Part shown: positions 8,856 to 18,212 of the stretch, one piece after another
How the letters are laid out: every line of letters begins with the position of its first letter
Position numbering within the stretch: position 1 is the stretch's first letter
Assembly: GCF_015163665.1 (NCBI RefSeq)
Contig: NZ_JADEUG010000014.1
Location: 1-64,000, forward strand
DNA length: 64,000 nucleotides
From: Xenorhabdus sp. BG5
GTDB lineage: Bacteria; Pseudomonadota; Gammaproteobacteria; Enterobacterales; Enterobacteriaceae
Reading direction: 5' to 3'
Notes under the pieces: generated by a model
What the model saw: only the letters and a program-made list of their open reading frames with translations
Database searches by the model: none
What the model was told of the DNA's origin: nothing
Made by a program: the position numbers and the translations under genes

Positions 8856-9575
8856 ATGATAAATAACGTAATTTCACCAGAATATAATGAAAATGGCAGG
8901 GCGTTGCGCCGTGTCCGTAGTTTTGTGCGTCGGCAGGGGCGGTTAACGAGTCGCCAGCAGCAAGCGCTTGATAATGTGTGGCCAGAGATGGGCGTGGACT
9001 ATCAGGCAGAATTGTCCAATATGGAAGAGATCTTTGGCCGCAAAGCCCCTGTTGTGCTGGAAATCGGTTTTGGTATGGGCGCATCATTGGTCACAATGGC
9101 AAGCGAAAATCCAGATAAAAACTTTTGGGGAATCGAAGTTCATGCGCCGGGAGTTGGAGCGTGTTTGGCATCCGCAGAAGATGAAAATCTCAGTAATCTG
9201 CGAGTGATGTGCCATGATGCTATCGAAGTATTGAACAACATGATCCCAGATCAGAGCCTGGCAATGGTTCAGCTTTTCTTCCCTGATCCGTGGCATAAAG
9301 CGCGTCATAACAAGCGTAGAATTGTGCAGCCTGAATTCGCTCAATTAGTGAGAAGTAAGCTGGAAATTGGTGGTGTTTTCCATATGGCGACCGACTGGCA
9401 GCCATATGCAGAGCATATGCTGGAGGTGATGAGCGCAGCAGAAGGGTATCGCAACTTATCGGAAAACGGTGATTATGTGCCACGTCCTGAGTCGCGCCCG
9501 GTCACAAAATTTGAGACGCGTGGTCAGCGGTTAGGTCATGGCGTATGGGATCTAATGTTTGAGAGGGTAAAATAA
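8856..9575 (+). CDS. trmB: tRNA (guanine-N7)-methyltransferase TrmB
   Basis: TrmB methylates G46 in the variable loop of tRNAs to m7G using S-adenosylmethionine. The 239-residue product shows the SAM-binding motif [13 protein letters not shown] and the family signature [15 protein letters not shown], and ends with the conserved [17 protein letters not shown]. Length equals the E. coli enzyme (239). The last base of its stop is shared with the start of yggL at 9575, indicating translational coupling. It is divergent from mutY. Confidence 0.97.
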   Translation: MINNVISPEYNENGRALRRVRSFVRRQGRLTSRQQQALDNVWPEMGVDYQAELSNMEEIFGRKAPVVLEIGFGMGASLVTMASENPDKNFWGIEVHAPGVGACLASAEDENLSNLRVMCHDAIEVLNNMIPDQSLAMVQLFFPDPWHKARHNKRRIVQPEFAQLVRSKLEIGGVFHMATDWQPYAEHMLEVMSAAEGYRNLSENGDYVPRPESRPVTKFETRGQRLGHGVWDLMFERVK

Positions 9576-9901
9576 TGGCTAAAAACCGTAGTCGTCGTCT
9601 GCGTAAAAAATTGCGTATTGATGAGTTTCAGGAATTGGGTTTTTCAGTAAAGTGGAATTTTCCGGCTGATACCTCCGTTGAGGTTGTTGATAGCACGGTT
9701 GATGCCTTGATTGAAGAACTGATCGAGCCAAATGGCCTTGCTCTGGATGCCAGCGGTTATTTGCAATGGGAAGGTATTGTCTGTCTGCAAAAAATCGGCA
9801 AATGTACGGAAGAACATCGCCAGTTGGTTGAGAATTGGCTGAAAGATCGCGGTATGGAAGACGTTATCACATCAGAACTGTTTGATGTGTGGTGGGATTG
9901 A
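9575..9901 (+). CDS. yggL: YggL family protein (DUF469)
   Basis: This small 108-residue protein belongs to the YggL family, reported in E. coli to associate with the 50S ribosomal subunit; its role is still poorly defined. It starts [20 protein letters not shown], a basic N-terminus, then ELGFSVKWNFP and the family ending ELFDVWWD. The ATG overlaps the trmB stop, so the two genes form one unit. A hairpin follows 50 bp downstream. Confidence 0.94.
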   Translation: MAKNRSRRLRKKLRIDEFQELGFSVKWNFPADTSVEVVDSTVDALIEELIEPNGLALDASGYLQWEGIVCLQKIGKCTEEHRQLVENWLKDRGMEDVITSELFDVWWD

Positions 9902-9951
9902 TTCGCTGTTGCATTAAGAAAAAGCGTATTACGTAAAAATAGCGCTGTATG

Positions 9952-9977
9952 CAGGGGCTCTTTAGGGGCCCCTGTTT
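9952..9977 (+). terminator. Rho-independent terminator-like hairpin after yggL
   Basis: CAGGGGC at 9952-9958 pairs with GCCCCTG at 9968-9974, followed by TTT. It separates trmB-yggL from glsB. The T-run is short, so termination is likely partial. Confidence 0.5.
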
Positions 9978-9993
9978 GTCTGGAGAAAACGTG

Positions 9994-10920
9994 GTGAAGG
10001 TAAGGTTCTCTAATTCGTTGTTGGCAGATATCTTAGAAGAAGTGCGCCCTTTGATTGGTCAAGGAAGAGTCGCGGATTATATTCCTGCTCTGGCAGAAGT
10101 TCCGGCAGACAATTTGGCAATGGCCATTTGTACGGTCGATGGGCAAATTTTTAAAGCGGGAGATGCAGAAAAACGCTTCTCCATCCAATCCATTTCTAAA
10201 GTGTTGAGCTTAACATTAGCGATGACACGTTATAAGGAAGAGGATATCTGGCAACGGGTGGGTACGGAACCTTCGGGGCAGCCGTTTAACTCATTGGTAC
10301 AGTTGGAGCTGGAAAAGGGAATTCCCCGTAATCCTTTTATTAATGCGGGAGCCTTGATTATTTGCGATATGCTGCAATCTCGCTTAAGTGCCCCTAAGCA
10401 TAGAATGTTGGAGTTTGTCCGTAGCCTCACCGGGCAAAAAAGGATTTGCTATGACGATATCGTTGCCCGCTCAGAGATGGAGCATTCCAGCCGCAATGCC
10501 GCGATAGCTTACCTGATGAAATCATTCGGTAATTTTGAGAATGATGTTATTACCGTTTTGCAAACATACTTCCAATACTGTGCCTTAAAGATGAATTGTG
10601 TTGAATTGGCTCAATGTTTTATTTATTTAGCCAACCAGGGGAGAATGCTGGGTTCTGGCCAACAAATTTTGAGTCTTCGACAAACTCGCCAGATTAATGC
10701 GCTTATGTTGACATGTGGTATGTACGATGGTTCTGGCGAGTTTGCTTTCAGGATCGGTATGCCAGGGAAATCGGGTGTGGGTGGCGGCATTATCTGTGTG
10801 GTGCCGGGAGAATTTACGGTTGCAGTATGGTCGCCTGAGCTGGATAAATCCGGTAACTCATTGGCAGGTTGTGCAGCACTGGAAAAATTAGCCGGGCGTA
10901 TTGGACGCTCTATCTTTTAA
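9994..10920 (+). CDS. glsB: Glutaminase (GlsB/YneH type)
   Basis: Glutaminase hydrolyses L-glutamine to glutamate and ammonia. The 308-residue protein follows the E. coli YneH sequence closely: [18 protein letters not shown], then [12 protein letters not shown] carrying the catalytic Ser-x-x-Lys (beta-lactamase-like serine fold), [14 protein letters not shown], and the closing GKSGVGGGI block. The start is taken as GTG 9994, eight bases after GGAG at 9982-9985; GTG 9991 is close by, and an in-frame ATG at 9949 sits inside the terminator-like hairpin. In E. coli this gene is elsewhere, so it is an insertion between yggL and yggN here. Confidence 0.93.
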   Translation: MKVRFSNSLLADILEEVRPLIGQGRVADYIPALAEVPADNLAMAICTVDGQIFKAGDAEKRFSIQSISKVLSLTLAMTRYKEEDIWQRVGTEPSGQPFNSLVQLELEKGIPRNPFINAGALIICDMLQSRLSAPKHRMLEFVRSLTGQKRICYDDIVARSEMEHSSRNAAIAYLMKSFGNFENDVITVLQTYFQYCALKMNCVELAQCFIYLANQGRMLGSGQQILSLRQTRQINALMLTCGMYDGSGEFAFRIGMPGKSGVGGGIICVVPGEFTVAVWSPELDKSGNSLAGCAALEKLAGRIGRSIF

Positions 10921-10957
10921 CCTGTCAGTGTTTTAACTTTAGAAATCAGGAGAAGGT

Positions 10958-11695
10958 ATGTTACGCAGGATCACGATTGCTGCAACATTGATATTTGTGT
11001 CTCAAGCCATTGTTACTCAGGCACAGGCGAATTCTGAATGTCATGCGACGCTTAATGATGACATTATTGTCACGCCAAATTCTGTCCAGATTACAGGGGC
11101 GAGTGGAAACTTAAAGATATTGCCTGATGGTTCCATAACCAGAGATGGTAAGGTGTTATCGCTGGATACAGGACAACGTAGTAAAGCCCAACAATATCAA
11201 CAGACGATCCGTCAGGATTTACCTTGGGTTAAGAAAGAAGCGCTAAGTCATTTGGCGAATGCACGACAGTCACTGGATAAAGTGGTGGTCGAAACAATGG
11301 GTAAAGAAAGTAATATCCGTAACCGTCTATCTCAATTGGAATCTGGCCTCAGTAAACAAGTTGATAAAGTGATTGAAACCCGTGCTAATGGCTTTGCTTT
11401 TAATGCTCAGGCAGTCAAGCAGGTAGAACCTGAAGGCAAAAAACTGATTGAACAGAGCCTTGGCGGTATCTTGCAAGATAGCATTAATGAAATGAGCCGG
11501 AAAAATAGCGAGCAAAATGGTGATGGCAAACAGATGCTAATGTCTCTTCTTGGCGGGTTAGGCGGTATGCAAAATGGTTTTGATGCAGAATGGAAAAAGC
11601 AGGAGCAAGAATTAAAACGCTTAAAAGTGGAAGTATGTAGTAAAGCCAGTCAATTAGAACAACAGCGCATTAGTCTTATGAATGCGATTAAGTAA
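10958..11695 (+). CDS. yggN: YggN family periplasmic protein (DUF2884)
   Basis: This is a 245-residue exported protein of the YggN family with no established function. A Sec signal peptide (MLRRITIAATLIFVSQAIVT, cleaved near AQA-NS) is followed by a beta-rich N-terminal part with a SCHATLND-like ECHATLND segment, and then a long charged helical region rich in Gln/Lys/Glu likely to form coiled coil. It occupies its usual place downstream of trmB-yggL, separated here by glsB. AGGAGAAGG stands just before the ATG. Confidence 0.9.
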   Translation: MLRRITIAATLIFVSQAIVTQAQANSECHATLNDDIIVTPNSVQITGASGNLKILPDGSITRDGKVLSLDTGQRSKAQQYQQTIRQDLPWVKKEALSHLANARQSLDKVVVETMGKESNIRNRLSQLESGLSKQVDKVIETRANGFAFNAQAVKQVEPEGKKLIEQSLGGILQDSINEMSRKNSEQNGDGKQMLMSLLGGLGGMQNGFDAEWKKQEQELKRLKVEVCSKASQLEQQRISLMNAIK

Positions 11696-11718
11696 AATAG
11701 TTTTTTACCCTACAGGCA

Positions 11719-11753
11719 AATAAGAATCGATATGAAATTGATTCTTATTTTGT
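11719..11753 (+). terminator. Terminator downstream of yggN
   Basis: AATAAGAATC at 11719-11728 pairs perfectly with GATTCTTATT at 11740-11749 around an 11-base loop, followed by TTG. It lies 23 bp after the yggN stop. The stem is A/T-rich, so it is of moderate strength. Confidence 0.55.
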
Positions 11754-11822
11754 TGACATATTAATATTGCCACCTGGAATGTACGTCACCTTTTATTAAT
11801 AGACTTAATTTAGGTGTCACTA

Positions 11823-11954
11823 ATGAAAAAATCCTGCCAATTGTTATTGCATCACTGCTTTTTGCTACCCAATGCCGTTGCTGATGCCTTGTAAACTCGA
11901 CTCACTTATTATTCCGAAACTGATATTGTTCCTAAATTGAAACAATCAGGCTAA
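11823..11954 (+). pseudogene. Remnant of a small exported protein gene (possible)
   Basis: The ATG at 11823 opens a short frame. With a one-base shift the first codons read like a Sec signal peptide (MKKILPIVIASLLFAT, then NAVADA in the other frame). A stop follows almost at once, and a third frame then runs to a TAA at 11952. A hairpin of terminator type closes the segment. This looks like the two ends of an envelope-protein gene after internal deletion and frameshift. I cannot name the parent gene, and chance cannot be excluded in so short a stretch. Confidence 0.35.
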
Positions 11955-11970
11955 ATCATGATTTAGCCTT
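11949..11970. terminator. Perfect palindromic hairpin
   Basis: GGCTAAATCATGATTTAGCC (11949-11968) is a perfect inverted repeat, 59 bp upstream of the ybhB-like gene and just after the putative pseudogene. Only TT follows, so it may terminate weakly or be a remnant of the dead gene's terminator. Confidence 0.45.
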
Positions 11971-12028
11971 GCGACACAGAAAATCTACGTTAGGATATTT
12001 CAAAAGGCATCCAATGGGGGATATAAAC

Positions 12029-12517
12029 ATGATTATTCGTTCAACTGAATTTAAGAATAATGATTTCTTGAAAAAAGAGCATGAATTTAATCAATTTGAT
12101 GGCAATGGTGATAACCGTTCCCCCGAACTTTCCTGGGCGGACGCACCAGCCGGAACCCAAAGTTTTGCGATAACTGTCTATGATCCTGATGCACCAACGG
12201 GTAGTGGCTTCTGGCATTGGGTCGCTTTCAATATTCCCGTTGAAACACAATCCTTACCTGCAAATGCAGGGCAAAGTGATGGTATCCAATTACCAATCGG
12301 TACAACTCAGAGCAGAAATGATTATGGTCTGTCTGGTTTCGGTGGTTGTTGCCCACCTGTGGGGGATAAAGCTCATCGCTATATTTTCACTGTACATGCT
12401 TTAGCGGTAGAAAAATTACCGGGAGTTGATGCTGAAACAACAAATGCCGTTGCGCGTTTTATGATCCAGGCCAATACCCTGGCAACAGCATCTATTACCG
12501 GCTACTACCAGCGTTAA
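12029..12517 (+). CDS. YbhB/YbcL family Raf-kinase-inhibitor-like protein
   Basis: This 162-residue protein has the bacterial phosphatidylethanolamine-binding-protein (PEBP) fold. The family is soluble and cytoplasmic when it has no signal peptide, as here; substrate and role are not established. Visible family motifs are GDNRSPELSWADAPAGTQSF, YDPDAPTGSGFWHWV (the DPDxP and HW ligand-binding motifs), and the glycine-rich GFGGCCPPVGDKAHRY. The start at 12029 has GGGGG eight bases upstream; the frame is open further but without family similarity. The YciO-like gene follows 40 bp later in the same direction. Confidence 0.92.
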   Translation: MIIRSTEFKNNDFLKKEHEFNQFDGNGDNRSPELSWADAPAGTQSFAITVYDPDAPTGSGFWHWVAFNIPVETQSLPANAGQSDGIQLPIGTTQSRNDYGLSGFGGCCPPVGDKAHRYIFTVHALAVEKLPGVDAETTNAVARFMIQANTLATASITGYYQR

Positions 12518-12557
12518 CTGATTAATCATTCTTCCGTTTCCAGTAAGGGGTATCAAT

Positions 12558-13337
12558 ATGAGCAGCAAAAAAATTCAATGGAACTATGGATTACAGCCGG
12601 AAGCGGTAGAGATCCTTTCTAATAATGGGGGCATGATCGTCTGCCCAACCAAAGTTGGCTACATTATCATGACATCCGATGCGCAAGGTCTGGAGCGTAA
12701 ATTTGAGGCTAAACAGCGTAATCGTAACAAGCCCGGTGTTGTATTATGTGGTTCTTTGGAACAGTTGAAAGAGCTGGCCCAACTTAATGCGGAAATTGAA
12801 GAACTTTATCAAAGACATTGGGATGAAGACGTACTGTTAGGTTGTATCTTGCCGTGGAAAGAAGAAGCGATAGCCCGTATCCCAGATGATGGTTCTAAAG
12901 AACTGATGATGGATCAGCGTGGTACGAGCTGTTTCGTCATTAAATTTGGTAAGCCTGGCGAAATCCTGGCAAAAGAATTGTGGGAAGAATATGGCAAGTT
13001 CTCTTTTGCCAGCTCAGCTAATCCATCAGGTAAGGGAAATCGCGGTTTGGTTGAATGTATCGGTGAGAGGATAGAAGAGAGGGCCGATCTGATTATTTGC
13101 GCTAATGACTATGTTAAATCTATTCAGCCAAATGAAACTGAGCAAACCCGTTATGAACAAGGTGTTATGGTTTCAATGGTCGATGAAAATGGTCAATTAG
13201 TTCCACTGCAACAAGGGCAACGTGATATTACCCCGTGTCCGGTGTTAATCCGCAAGGGATTGGATGTACATAAAATCATGGCGATGATGTCCGATATTTT
13301 CACTACCTGGGATTACCGCCACGGCAATTACTATTGA
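12558..13337 (+). CDS. YciO/Sua5/YrdC-domain protein (threonylcarbamoyl-AMP synthase-like)
   Basis: This 259-residue protein has the YrdC fold. Family members bind ATP/tRNA and make threonylcarbamoyl-AMP for the t6A tRNA modification, but the YciO branch is less well defined. N-terminal GGMIVCPTKVGYIIM and KQRNRNKPGVVL match the KRxxxxPL-type nucleotide-binding signature, and SFASSANPSGKGNRG matches the SANxSG motif. It is longer than E. coli YciO (206) and TsaC (190), with an extended C-terminus ending WDYRHGNYY, so I treat it as a paralogue rather than the essential TsaC. It probably shares a transcript with the ybhB-like gene. Confidence 0.82.
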   Translation: MSSKKIQWNYGLQPEAVEILSNNGGMIVCPTKVGYIIMTSDAQGLERKFEAKQRNRNKPGVVLCGSLEQLKELAQLNAEIEELYQRHWDEDVLLGCILPWKEEAIARIPDDGSKELMMDQRGTSCFVIKFGKPGEILAKELWEEYGKFSFASSANPSGKGNRGLVECIGERIEERADLIICANDYVKSIQPNETEQTRYEQGVMVSMVDENGQLVPLQQGQRDITPCPVLIRKGLDVHKIMAMMSDIFTTWDYRHGNYY

Positions 13338-13399
13338 TTAATATCTCTTACAGATAATATCTTTGGCGGGTGCTGTTGTGCCCGCATTGATATCTGTCG

Positions 13400-14317
13400 T
13401 TACGCTTTTTTTCCTCTCTCCAAATCTTGTCTAAGCTTACGTTGTAGAGAGTTTGCAAACTGTTGTACACGCGAAGATAGCGTATCCTCTGATTTAAACA
13501 GTATCCATGCCTGATAAATATCCATGTCCCATTCTGGGAGAAGCCGTACTAATTTACCTTCTGCCACGGCTTCATGGGTAACATAGTCGGGTAGATAGGC
13601 AATGCCAGCCCCAGCCAGAGCGGAATTCATTAGCGCCACACTGTTATTGATGCGAAATCGGCTACGTACTTCAATATCCAGCTTATTTCTTTCCTTACGG
13701 AATGGCAGGGAAATAGTATGTGCAGGGCCACGAAATAACAGATAATCGTAACGAGGAAGATCTTCGGGTTTCTCTATTGCGGAAAATTGGTTGATATAGT
13801 CTGGGGTAGCGTAAAGTCCCCAAGTGATATCAATTAAAGGCATGACAAGTGGATATTGTGGCGTCTCACGCCCTATGATGATGGCAATATCACATTGATC
13901 TTCTTCCATATTAATGGTTCTGTCGGTTAGTTCCAGATCAACGCTGATATGAATATTTCCGGCGACAAAGTGATTCAGGGCGGGGACAATACACTGGCTG
14001 CCAAAGGATACTGGAGCAATCAAGCGTAAACTTCCCATCGGTTGTTCATGGAAATTACGTATAAAATGTTCAGCGTTTTGGGCTTCGGTAAGGAGCCGCT
14101 GGCAGTATTGGTAATAACTCATCCCAACTTCGGTGACTTGAATTTTACGTGTAGTGCGGTTGAGTAATTGGGTACCTAATCTTACTTCTAATTGTGCAAT
14201 CTCGCGGCTGACGGAAGACTTGGATAGCCTTAATGATTTTGCTGCTTCGGTAAAACTCAGTGTCTCTACCACACGGGCAAAGATCACCATAGAGGTAAGA
14301 TTTTCAATATTATTCAT
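13400..14317 (-). CDS. LysR-family transcriptional regulator, divergent from LeuC/LeuD-type genes
   Basis: This 305-residue LysR-type regulator has an N-terminal winged helix-turn-helix (FTEAAKSLRLSKSSVSREIAQLE, residues about 20-45), followed by the HRTTRKIQVTEVG linker and a periplasmic-binding-like effector domain. The start at 14317 begins MNNIENLTSMVIFARVVETL, the usual LysR position; an ATG at 14365 would add 16 residues. It is transcribed away from the LeuC-type gene 224 bp distant, the classic arrangement for a LysR protein controlling its divergent neighbour. The effector is unknown. Confidence 0.9.
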   Translation of the reverse strand: MNNIENLTSMVIFARVVETLSFTEAAKSLRLSKSSVSREIAQLEVRLGTQLLNRTTRKIQVTEVGMSYYQYCQRLLTEAQNAEHFIRNFHEQPMGSLRLIAPVSFGSQCIVPALNHFVAGNIHISVDLELTDRTINMEEDQCDIAIIIGRETPQYPLVMPLIDITWGLYATPDYINQFSAIEKPEDLPRYDYLLFRGPAHTISLPFRKERNKLDIEVRSRFRINNSVALMNSALAGAGIAYLPDYVTHEAVAEGKLVRLLPEWDMDIYQAWILFKSEDTLSSRVQQFANSLQRKLRQDLERGKKA

Positions 14318-14540
14318 GCAATAACCTGATGATTTACGCGTAGGAACCGTCCTATAACATATCACATATCCTGTAGTGATAGGTCAGATTCAATGGGTAA
14401 GAATTTCCCATTTTGTGAACAACTGTCCCATACTGGAAACAGTGAACCATACGATGGTATTTCCCTACGTTAAGGCATCGTAATCTTGTTAGGATGACAA
14501 TCTATTGAGTCTGTTTTTATCTTTCAGAGGGCAATGTGAG

Positions 14541-15839
14541 ATGAGCCAAACTATTACACAAAAAATTCTTGCACGGGCAAGTGGGCGTGCACAAGTCACT
14601 CCGGGTGAAGTGGTTTGGGCGAAAGTGGATATTCTGATGTCTCATGATCCCTGCACACCGGGTGTAGCCAGTGTATTTAAAAAGGAGTTCGGGCAAGATG
14701 CGAAGATATGGGATCCTGAACGCTTTATTTTAATTCCAGACCATTTTGTCTATTCAGCAGATCCACAGGCTAACCAAAATATTCGGGTTATGCGTGAATT
14801 TGCCGCTGAGCAGAACATAAAATATTTTTATGATGTCGGGACGCCTAATTATAAAGGTGTGTGCCATATAGGACTCGCAGAAGGAGGGCATATTCGCCCT
14901 GGCGAGGTATTACTGGGCACAGATTCTCATACTGTGACCGCGGGTGCTTTTGGGGCATTTGCCATTGGGTTAGGTATTACTGACGCCGCTTATGCGTTAG
15001 GTACGGGAGAAATTCCTCTTAAGGTGCCAACAACCATTCGGGTCAATTTTACCGGAACCAAGCCAGCCCATGTTTTGGCTAAAGACATGATTTTATCGGT
15101 ATTGTCAGAATTGACGGTTGATGGTGCGACCTATCAGGCCATCGAGTTTGGTGGTAACGTCATTGATGAGTTATCGGTAGAAGAACGCATGACGATTTGC
15201 AATATGGTCGTTGAGTGCGGCGCTAAAAACGGCATTATGGTTCCCAATCAGGCGACTTTGGATTATTTGGCAGAACGCAATAATCTCCCGTTTGAAATTG
15301 TCTACCCTGACGAAGATGCACAATATAGCCGCGTGTTAAATATTGATGTTTCCACGATGCAGCCAAAGATTGCCAAACCCCATTCGCCAGATAATGTCGT
15401 TTCCATTGACCAGGTAGCCAATGTCGCCATTTCTCAGGCATATATTGGTTCTTGTACGGGGGGTAAGCTGGAAGATTTTGTTGCGGCAGCACGCGTTATC
15501 AAAGGGCATAAGGTAACTATTCCGACTTATGCCGTGCCTGCAACAAAAGAAGTTTTCCATAGGACGATTACCACCCAAATCGATGGCGTTTCTGTCTACC
15601 AAATTTTAAGCGATGCAGGTGTGAAACTCTCCGCTGAATCAGGATGTGCCGCTTGTTGTGGTGGCCCGCCAGACACGTTTGGCCGTGTCAATGATCCAAT
15701 ATCAGTGATATCCACCACCAATCGTAATTTTGTCGGCAGAATGGGGCATAAACGTGCCAACATTTATCTGGCTTCCCCTTATTCTGTTGCCGCGGCAGCG
15801 ATTACTGGTCAAATAACAAATCCTGAGGAGTTTTTATGA
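14541..15839 (+). CDS. LeuC-type (isopropylmalate/homoaconitate) dehydratase large subunit
   Basis: This is a 432-residue aconitase-superfamily large subunit with a [4Fe-4S] cluster that isomerises or hydrates a 2-hydroxyacid. Cluster ligands are visible as Cys in AYIGSCTGGKLEDF and the pair in AESGCAACCGGP. GTDSHTVTAGAFGAF and the PHSPDN motif are also typical. It is of the shorter LeuC2/HacA group rather than the 466-residue enteric LeuC, so it is probably not the housekeeping leucine enzyme; homoaconitase, dimethylmalate or methylmalate type substrates are possible. Its TGA overlaps the LeuD-type ATG. A frame extending to 14505 is open, but 14541 fits homologues. Confidence 0.85.
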   Translation: MSQTITQKILARASGRAQVTPGEVVWAKVDILMSHDPCTPGVASVFKKEFGQDAKIWDPERFILIPDHFVYSADPQANQNIRVMREFAAEQNIKYFYDVGTPNYKGVCHIGLAEGGHIRPGEVLLGTDSHTVTAGAFGAFAIGLGITDAAYALGTGEIPLKVPTTIRVNFTGTKPAHVLAKDMILSVLSELTVDGATYQAIEFGGNVIDELSVEERMTICNMVVECGAKNGIMVPNQATLDYLAERNNLPFEIVYPDEDAQYSRVLNIDVSTMQPKIAKPHSPDNVVSIDQVANVAISQAYIGSCTGGKLEDFVAAARVIKGHKVTIPTYAVPATKEVFHRTITTQIDGVSVYQILSDAGVKLSAESGCAACCGGPPDTFGRVNDPISVISTTNRNFVGRMGHKRANIYLASPYSVAAAAITGQITNPEEFL

Positions 15840-16387
15840 GTGAGTTAAAGGAAAATATCATTCGGGGTGAAGTTTATGTCTTGACCGATAATATTGATAC
15901 TGACCAAATCCTCTCAGCCGAGTATCTCAAGGTCAACCCTTCCACTCCTGAAGGGTATGCTCAACTGGCTTCGCTGGCGATGTGTGGACTGCCGGAAGGT
16001 TCGTTGCCTTTTATTGATGAAAGTAAAGGAAAAGCGAAATATCCGATCATTGTGGCAGGGCAGAATTTTGGTTGTGGATCTTCGCGTGAACATGCGGTTG
16101 CCGCATTAGGTGCTTCAGGTGTGAAAGCGGTTCTTGCTCAATCTTATGCCCGTATATTCTTCCGAAATTGTGTATCAACCGGAGAGTTATTGCCTGTTGC
16201 AGCTCAGGAGCGCTTGTGTGAAAAATTAGTCACAGGTGACAGTATTGAGATTGATATTGAAAACCAGACCGTTACTTTGCTGAAAGAGGGTGAAAAATAT
16301 CGAACTGATCCTATTGGTGAACTTGCTAATATTGTCTCTGCCGGAGGGCTATTTTCTTACGCTCGTGCGTCGGGAAGAATTAAATAG
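15836..16387 (+). CDS. LeuD-type dehydratase small subunit
   Basis: This is the 183-residue swivel-domain partner of the preceding large subunit. The substrate-recognition and active-site motif FGCGSSREHAVAALGASG is present, with YARIFFRNCVSTGELLP downstream as in isopropylmalate dehydratase small subunits. ATGA overlap with the large-subunit gene implies tight co-translation. It ends 4-5 bp before a strong terminator. Which acid the pair uses cannot be told from this window; no isopropylmalate synthase or dehydrogenase gene lies nearby. Confidence 0.87.
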   Translation: MSELKENIIRGEVYVLTDNIDTDQILSAEYLKVNPSTPEGYAQLASLAMCGLPEGSLPFIDESKGKAKYPIIVAGQNFGCGSSREHAVAALGASGVKAVLAQSYARIFFRNCVSTGELLPVAAQERLCEKLVTGDSIEIDIENQTVTLLKEGEKYRTDPIGELANIVSAGGLFSYARASGRIK

Positions 16388-16391
16388 TATG

Positions 16392-16428
16392 AAAAAACTG
16401 CACCCTGAATTTTAAGGTGCAGTTTTTT
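16392..16428. terminator. Bidirectional Rho-independent terminator between the LeuD-type gene and hemW
   Basis: AAAAAACTGCACC and GGTGCAGTTTTTTT form a perfect stem with a loop of about eleven bases. A-rich and T-rich flanks on the two sides allow use by both convergent genes. Confidence 0.9.
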
Positions 16429-16430
16429 TC

Positions 16431-17561
16431 CTAAAGAAACAGCTCCAGTAAGGAATTCAGGAACAGTTTTCCGTGCTTAGTGATTTGCCAGTGAGTATCG
16501 CTTTCAGTGATATAGCCTTTCGACAAGGCTTCGTCGATTTGTGGGCGAATGACACTTTCTGGTAACCCAGTGAAATCACTGAAATCCTGACGTGGCATCG
16601 ATTCCAGCAGGCGGAAACGGTTCATAAAAAATTCAAATGGACGATCTGCATTATCCACTTGATTTTGTTGATCCAGATAACGCCCCTGCATATAACCGCG
16701 TGGATGTTTGGTTTTCACGGTACGGAGAATACGGCCATCCGCAAACGAAATCTTGCCATGTGCACCACAACCAATCCCCAAATAATCACCGAAACGCCAG
16801 TAATTGAGATTATGCTGGCATTGATAACCTGGCTTGGCATAGGCCGACGTCTCATATTGTTGATAACCCGCTTCTGTCAGTAATTGATGGCCTTGGGAAA
16901 AAATATCCCATAGTGCATCATCATCCGGTAAAACCGGAGGACGGGAGCCAAAACTGGTATTAGGCTCAATCGTCAGTTGATACCAGGATAGATGAGGGGG
17001 AGATAACTCGATAGCCTGACGCAAATCATTCAGTGCTTCCTTGAGTGTCTGGTTGGGTAAGCCATGCATCAAATCCAGATTAAAACTGCGTAATCCAAGC
17101 CCGTTAGCTAATTTTGCCGCTCGTTTCGCCTCTTCTGGACCGTGAATACGTCCCAAACGGATAAGTTTATCTGACCCGAAACTTTGTACGCCGATGGAGA
17201 TGCGATTAATCCCCGCCTGCTGATAAGCACTGAAACGATCGGCTTCCACGGTTCCCGGATTGGCTTCCATGGTAATCTCTGCTTGCGGCGAGAGTGGCAG
17301 TGCAGCCCTGACGCCATCAAGCAATCGTTGCATACCTTCGGCGCTTAACAGGCTCGGCGTGCCTCCACCGATAAAAATCGTTGATACTTCACGATCACCA
17401 ATCATTGACAGATCCGCATGCAAATCCGCCAATAGATGATCAACATATTCCTGATGCGGCACATCCCCTTTTAAGGCATGTGAATTAAAGTCACAGTAAG
17501 GACATTTTTGCACGCACCACGGAATATGGATATAAAGACTTAGAGGAGGCAACTTAAGCAT
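16431..17561 (-). CDS. hemW: Radical SAM protein HemW (haem chaperone, formerly coproporphyrinogen oxidase-like)
   Basis: This 376-residue radical SAM protein has the cluster motif in [15 protein letters not shown] (C-x3-C-x2-C) near residue 16-23. [11 protein letters not shown] and ISIGVQSF follow, with a HemN C-terminal domain after them. HemW proteins lack the extra features of oxygen-independent coproporphyrinogen oxidase HemN and are reported to bind and deliver haem. The ATG at 17561 lies inside rdgB (8-bp overlap), so translation is coupled. It is the last gene of the leftward proC-yggT-rdgB-hemW run. Confidence 0.95.
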   Translation of the reverse strand: MLKLPPLSLYIHIPWCVQKCPYCDFNSHALKGDVPHQEYVDHLLADLHADLSMIGDREVSTIFIGGGTPSLLSAEGMQRLLDGVRAALPLSPQAEITMEANPGTVEADRFSAYQQAGINRISIGVQSFGSDKLIRLGRIHGPEEAKRAAKLANGLGLRSFNLDLMHGLPNQTLKEALNDLRQAIELSPPHLSWYQLTIEPNTSFGSRPPVLPDDDALWDIFSQGHQLLTEAGYQQYETSAYAKPGYQCQHNLNYWRFGDYLGIGCGAHGKISFADGRILRTVKTKHPRGYMQGRYLDQQNQVDNADRPFEFFMNRFRLLESMPRQDFSDFTGLPESVIRPQIDEALSKGYITESDTHWQITKHGKLFLNSLLELFL

Positions 17562-18153
17562 TACGCATGGCTTCCAACAACATGGCTAATGCTTTCCCAC
17601 GGTGTGAAACGGTATTTTTCTGCTCACGAGTTAGCTCGGCAGCTGTACAGTTAAATTCAGGGGCATAAAAAATGGGATCATAACCAAAACCGCCTTTTCC
17701 AGCCGGTTCACGGGTAATCATGCCTGACCAGCGACCATGAAATACCAGAGGGGTAGGATCTTCTGCGTGGCGTAAGAAGACCAGCACACAATTGAATTGA
17801 GCCTGACGTTGTTCATCAGGAACATCGTGCATGGCTTGCAATAATTTTTCCAGATTCTCCTGATCGGAGGCATCACTGCCTGCGTAGCGAGCAGAATAAA
17901 TGCCTGGCGCGCCACCTAATGCGTCAACAGACAACCCTGAATCGTCAGCAATTGCAGGTAACCCCGTTACTGCGGCGGCATGGCGGGCTTTGATGATGGC
18001 GTTTTCAATAAAAGTAAGGCCAGTTTCATCGGCTGGCTCCACACCTAATTCGGTTTGGGCCACGATATCTAAGCCAAAATCAGCTAATAAATCAGCCAAT
18101 TCACGTACTTTACCTGCATTTCCCGTGGCGAGAACAACTTTTTGCATTGCCAT
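17554..18153 (-). CDS. rdgB: dITP/XTP pyrophosphatase RdgB
   Basis: RdgB hydrolyses dITP, ITP and XTP to monophosphates and PPi, removing deaminated purines from the nucleotide pool. The 199-residue product starts [21 protein letters not shown] with the substrate-binding ATGNxxK motif. It has [25 protein letters not shown] and the specificity block [12 protein letters not shown], ending in [10 protein letters not shown]. In enterobacteria yggU usually lies between yggT and rdgB, but here only 59 bp separate them and no gene fits. Confidence 0.96.
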   Translation of the reverse strand: MAMQKVVLATGNAGKVRELADLLADFGLDIVAQTELGVEPADETGLTFIENAIIKARHAAAVTGLPAIADDSGLSVDALGGAPGIYSARYAGSDASDQENLEKLLQAMHDVPDEQRQAQFNCVLVFLRHAEDPTPLVFHGRWSGMITREPAGKGGFGYDPIFYAPEFNCTAAELTREQKNTVSHRGKALAMLLEAMRNA

Positions 18154-18212
18154 TTATTTAATTAACCTGTATGTCCAATTAATTTATGTATCTTATTGAT
18201 CTGTCTATCTTT

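Noticed and set aside
14505..14541. Upstream extension of the LeuC-type protein
   Set aside because: The extra 12 residues do not resemble the family, and the ATG at 14541 matches homologous starts.
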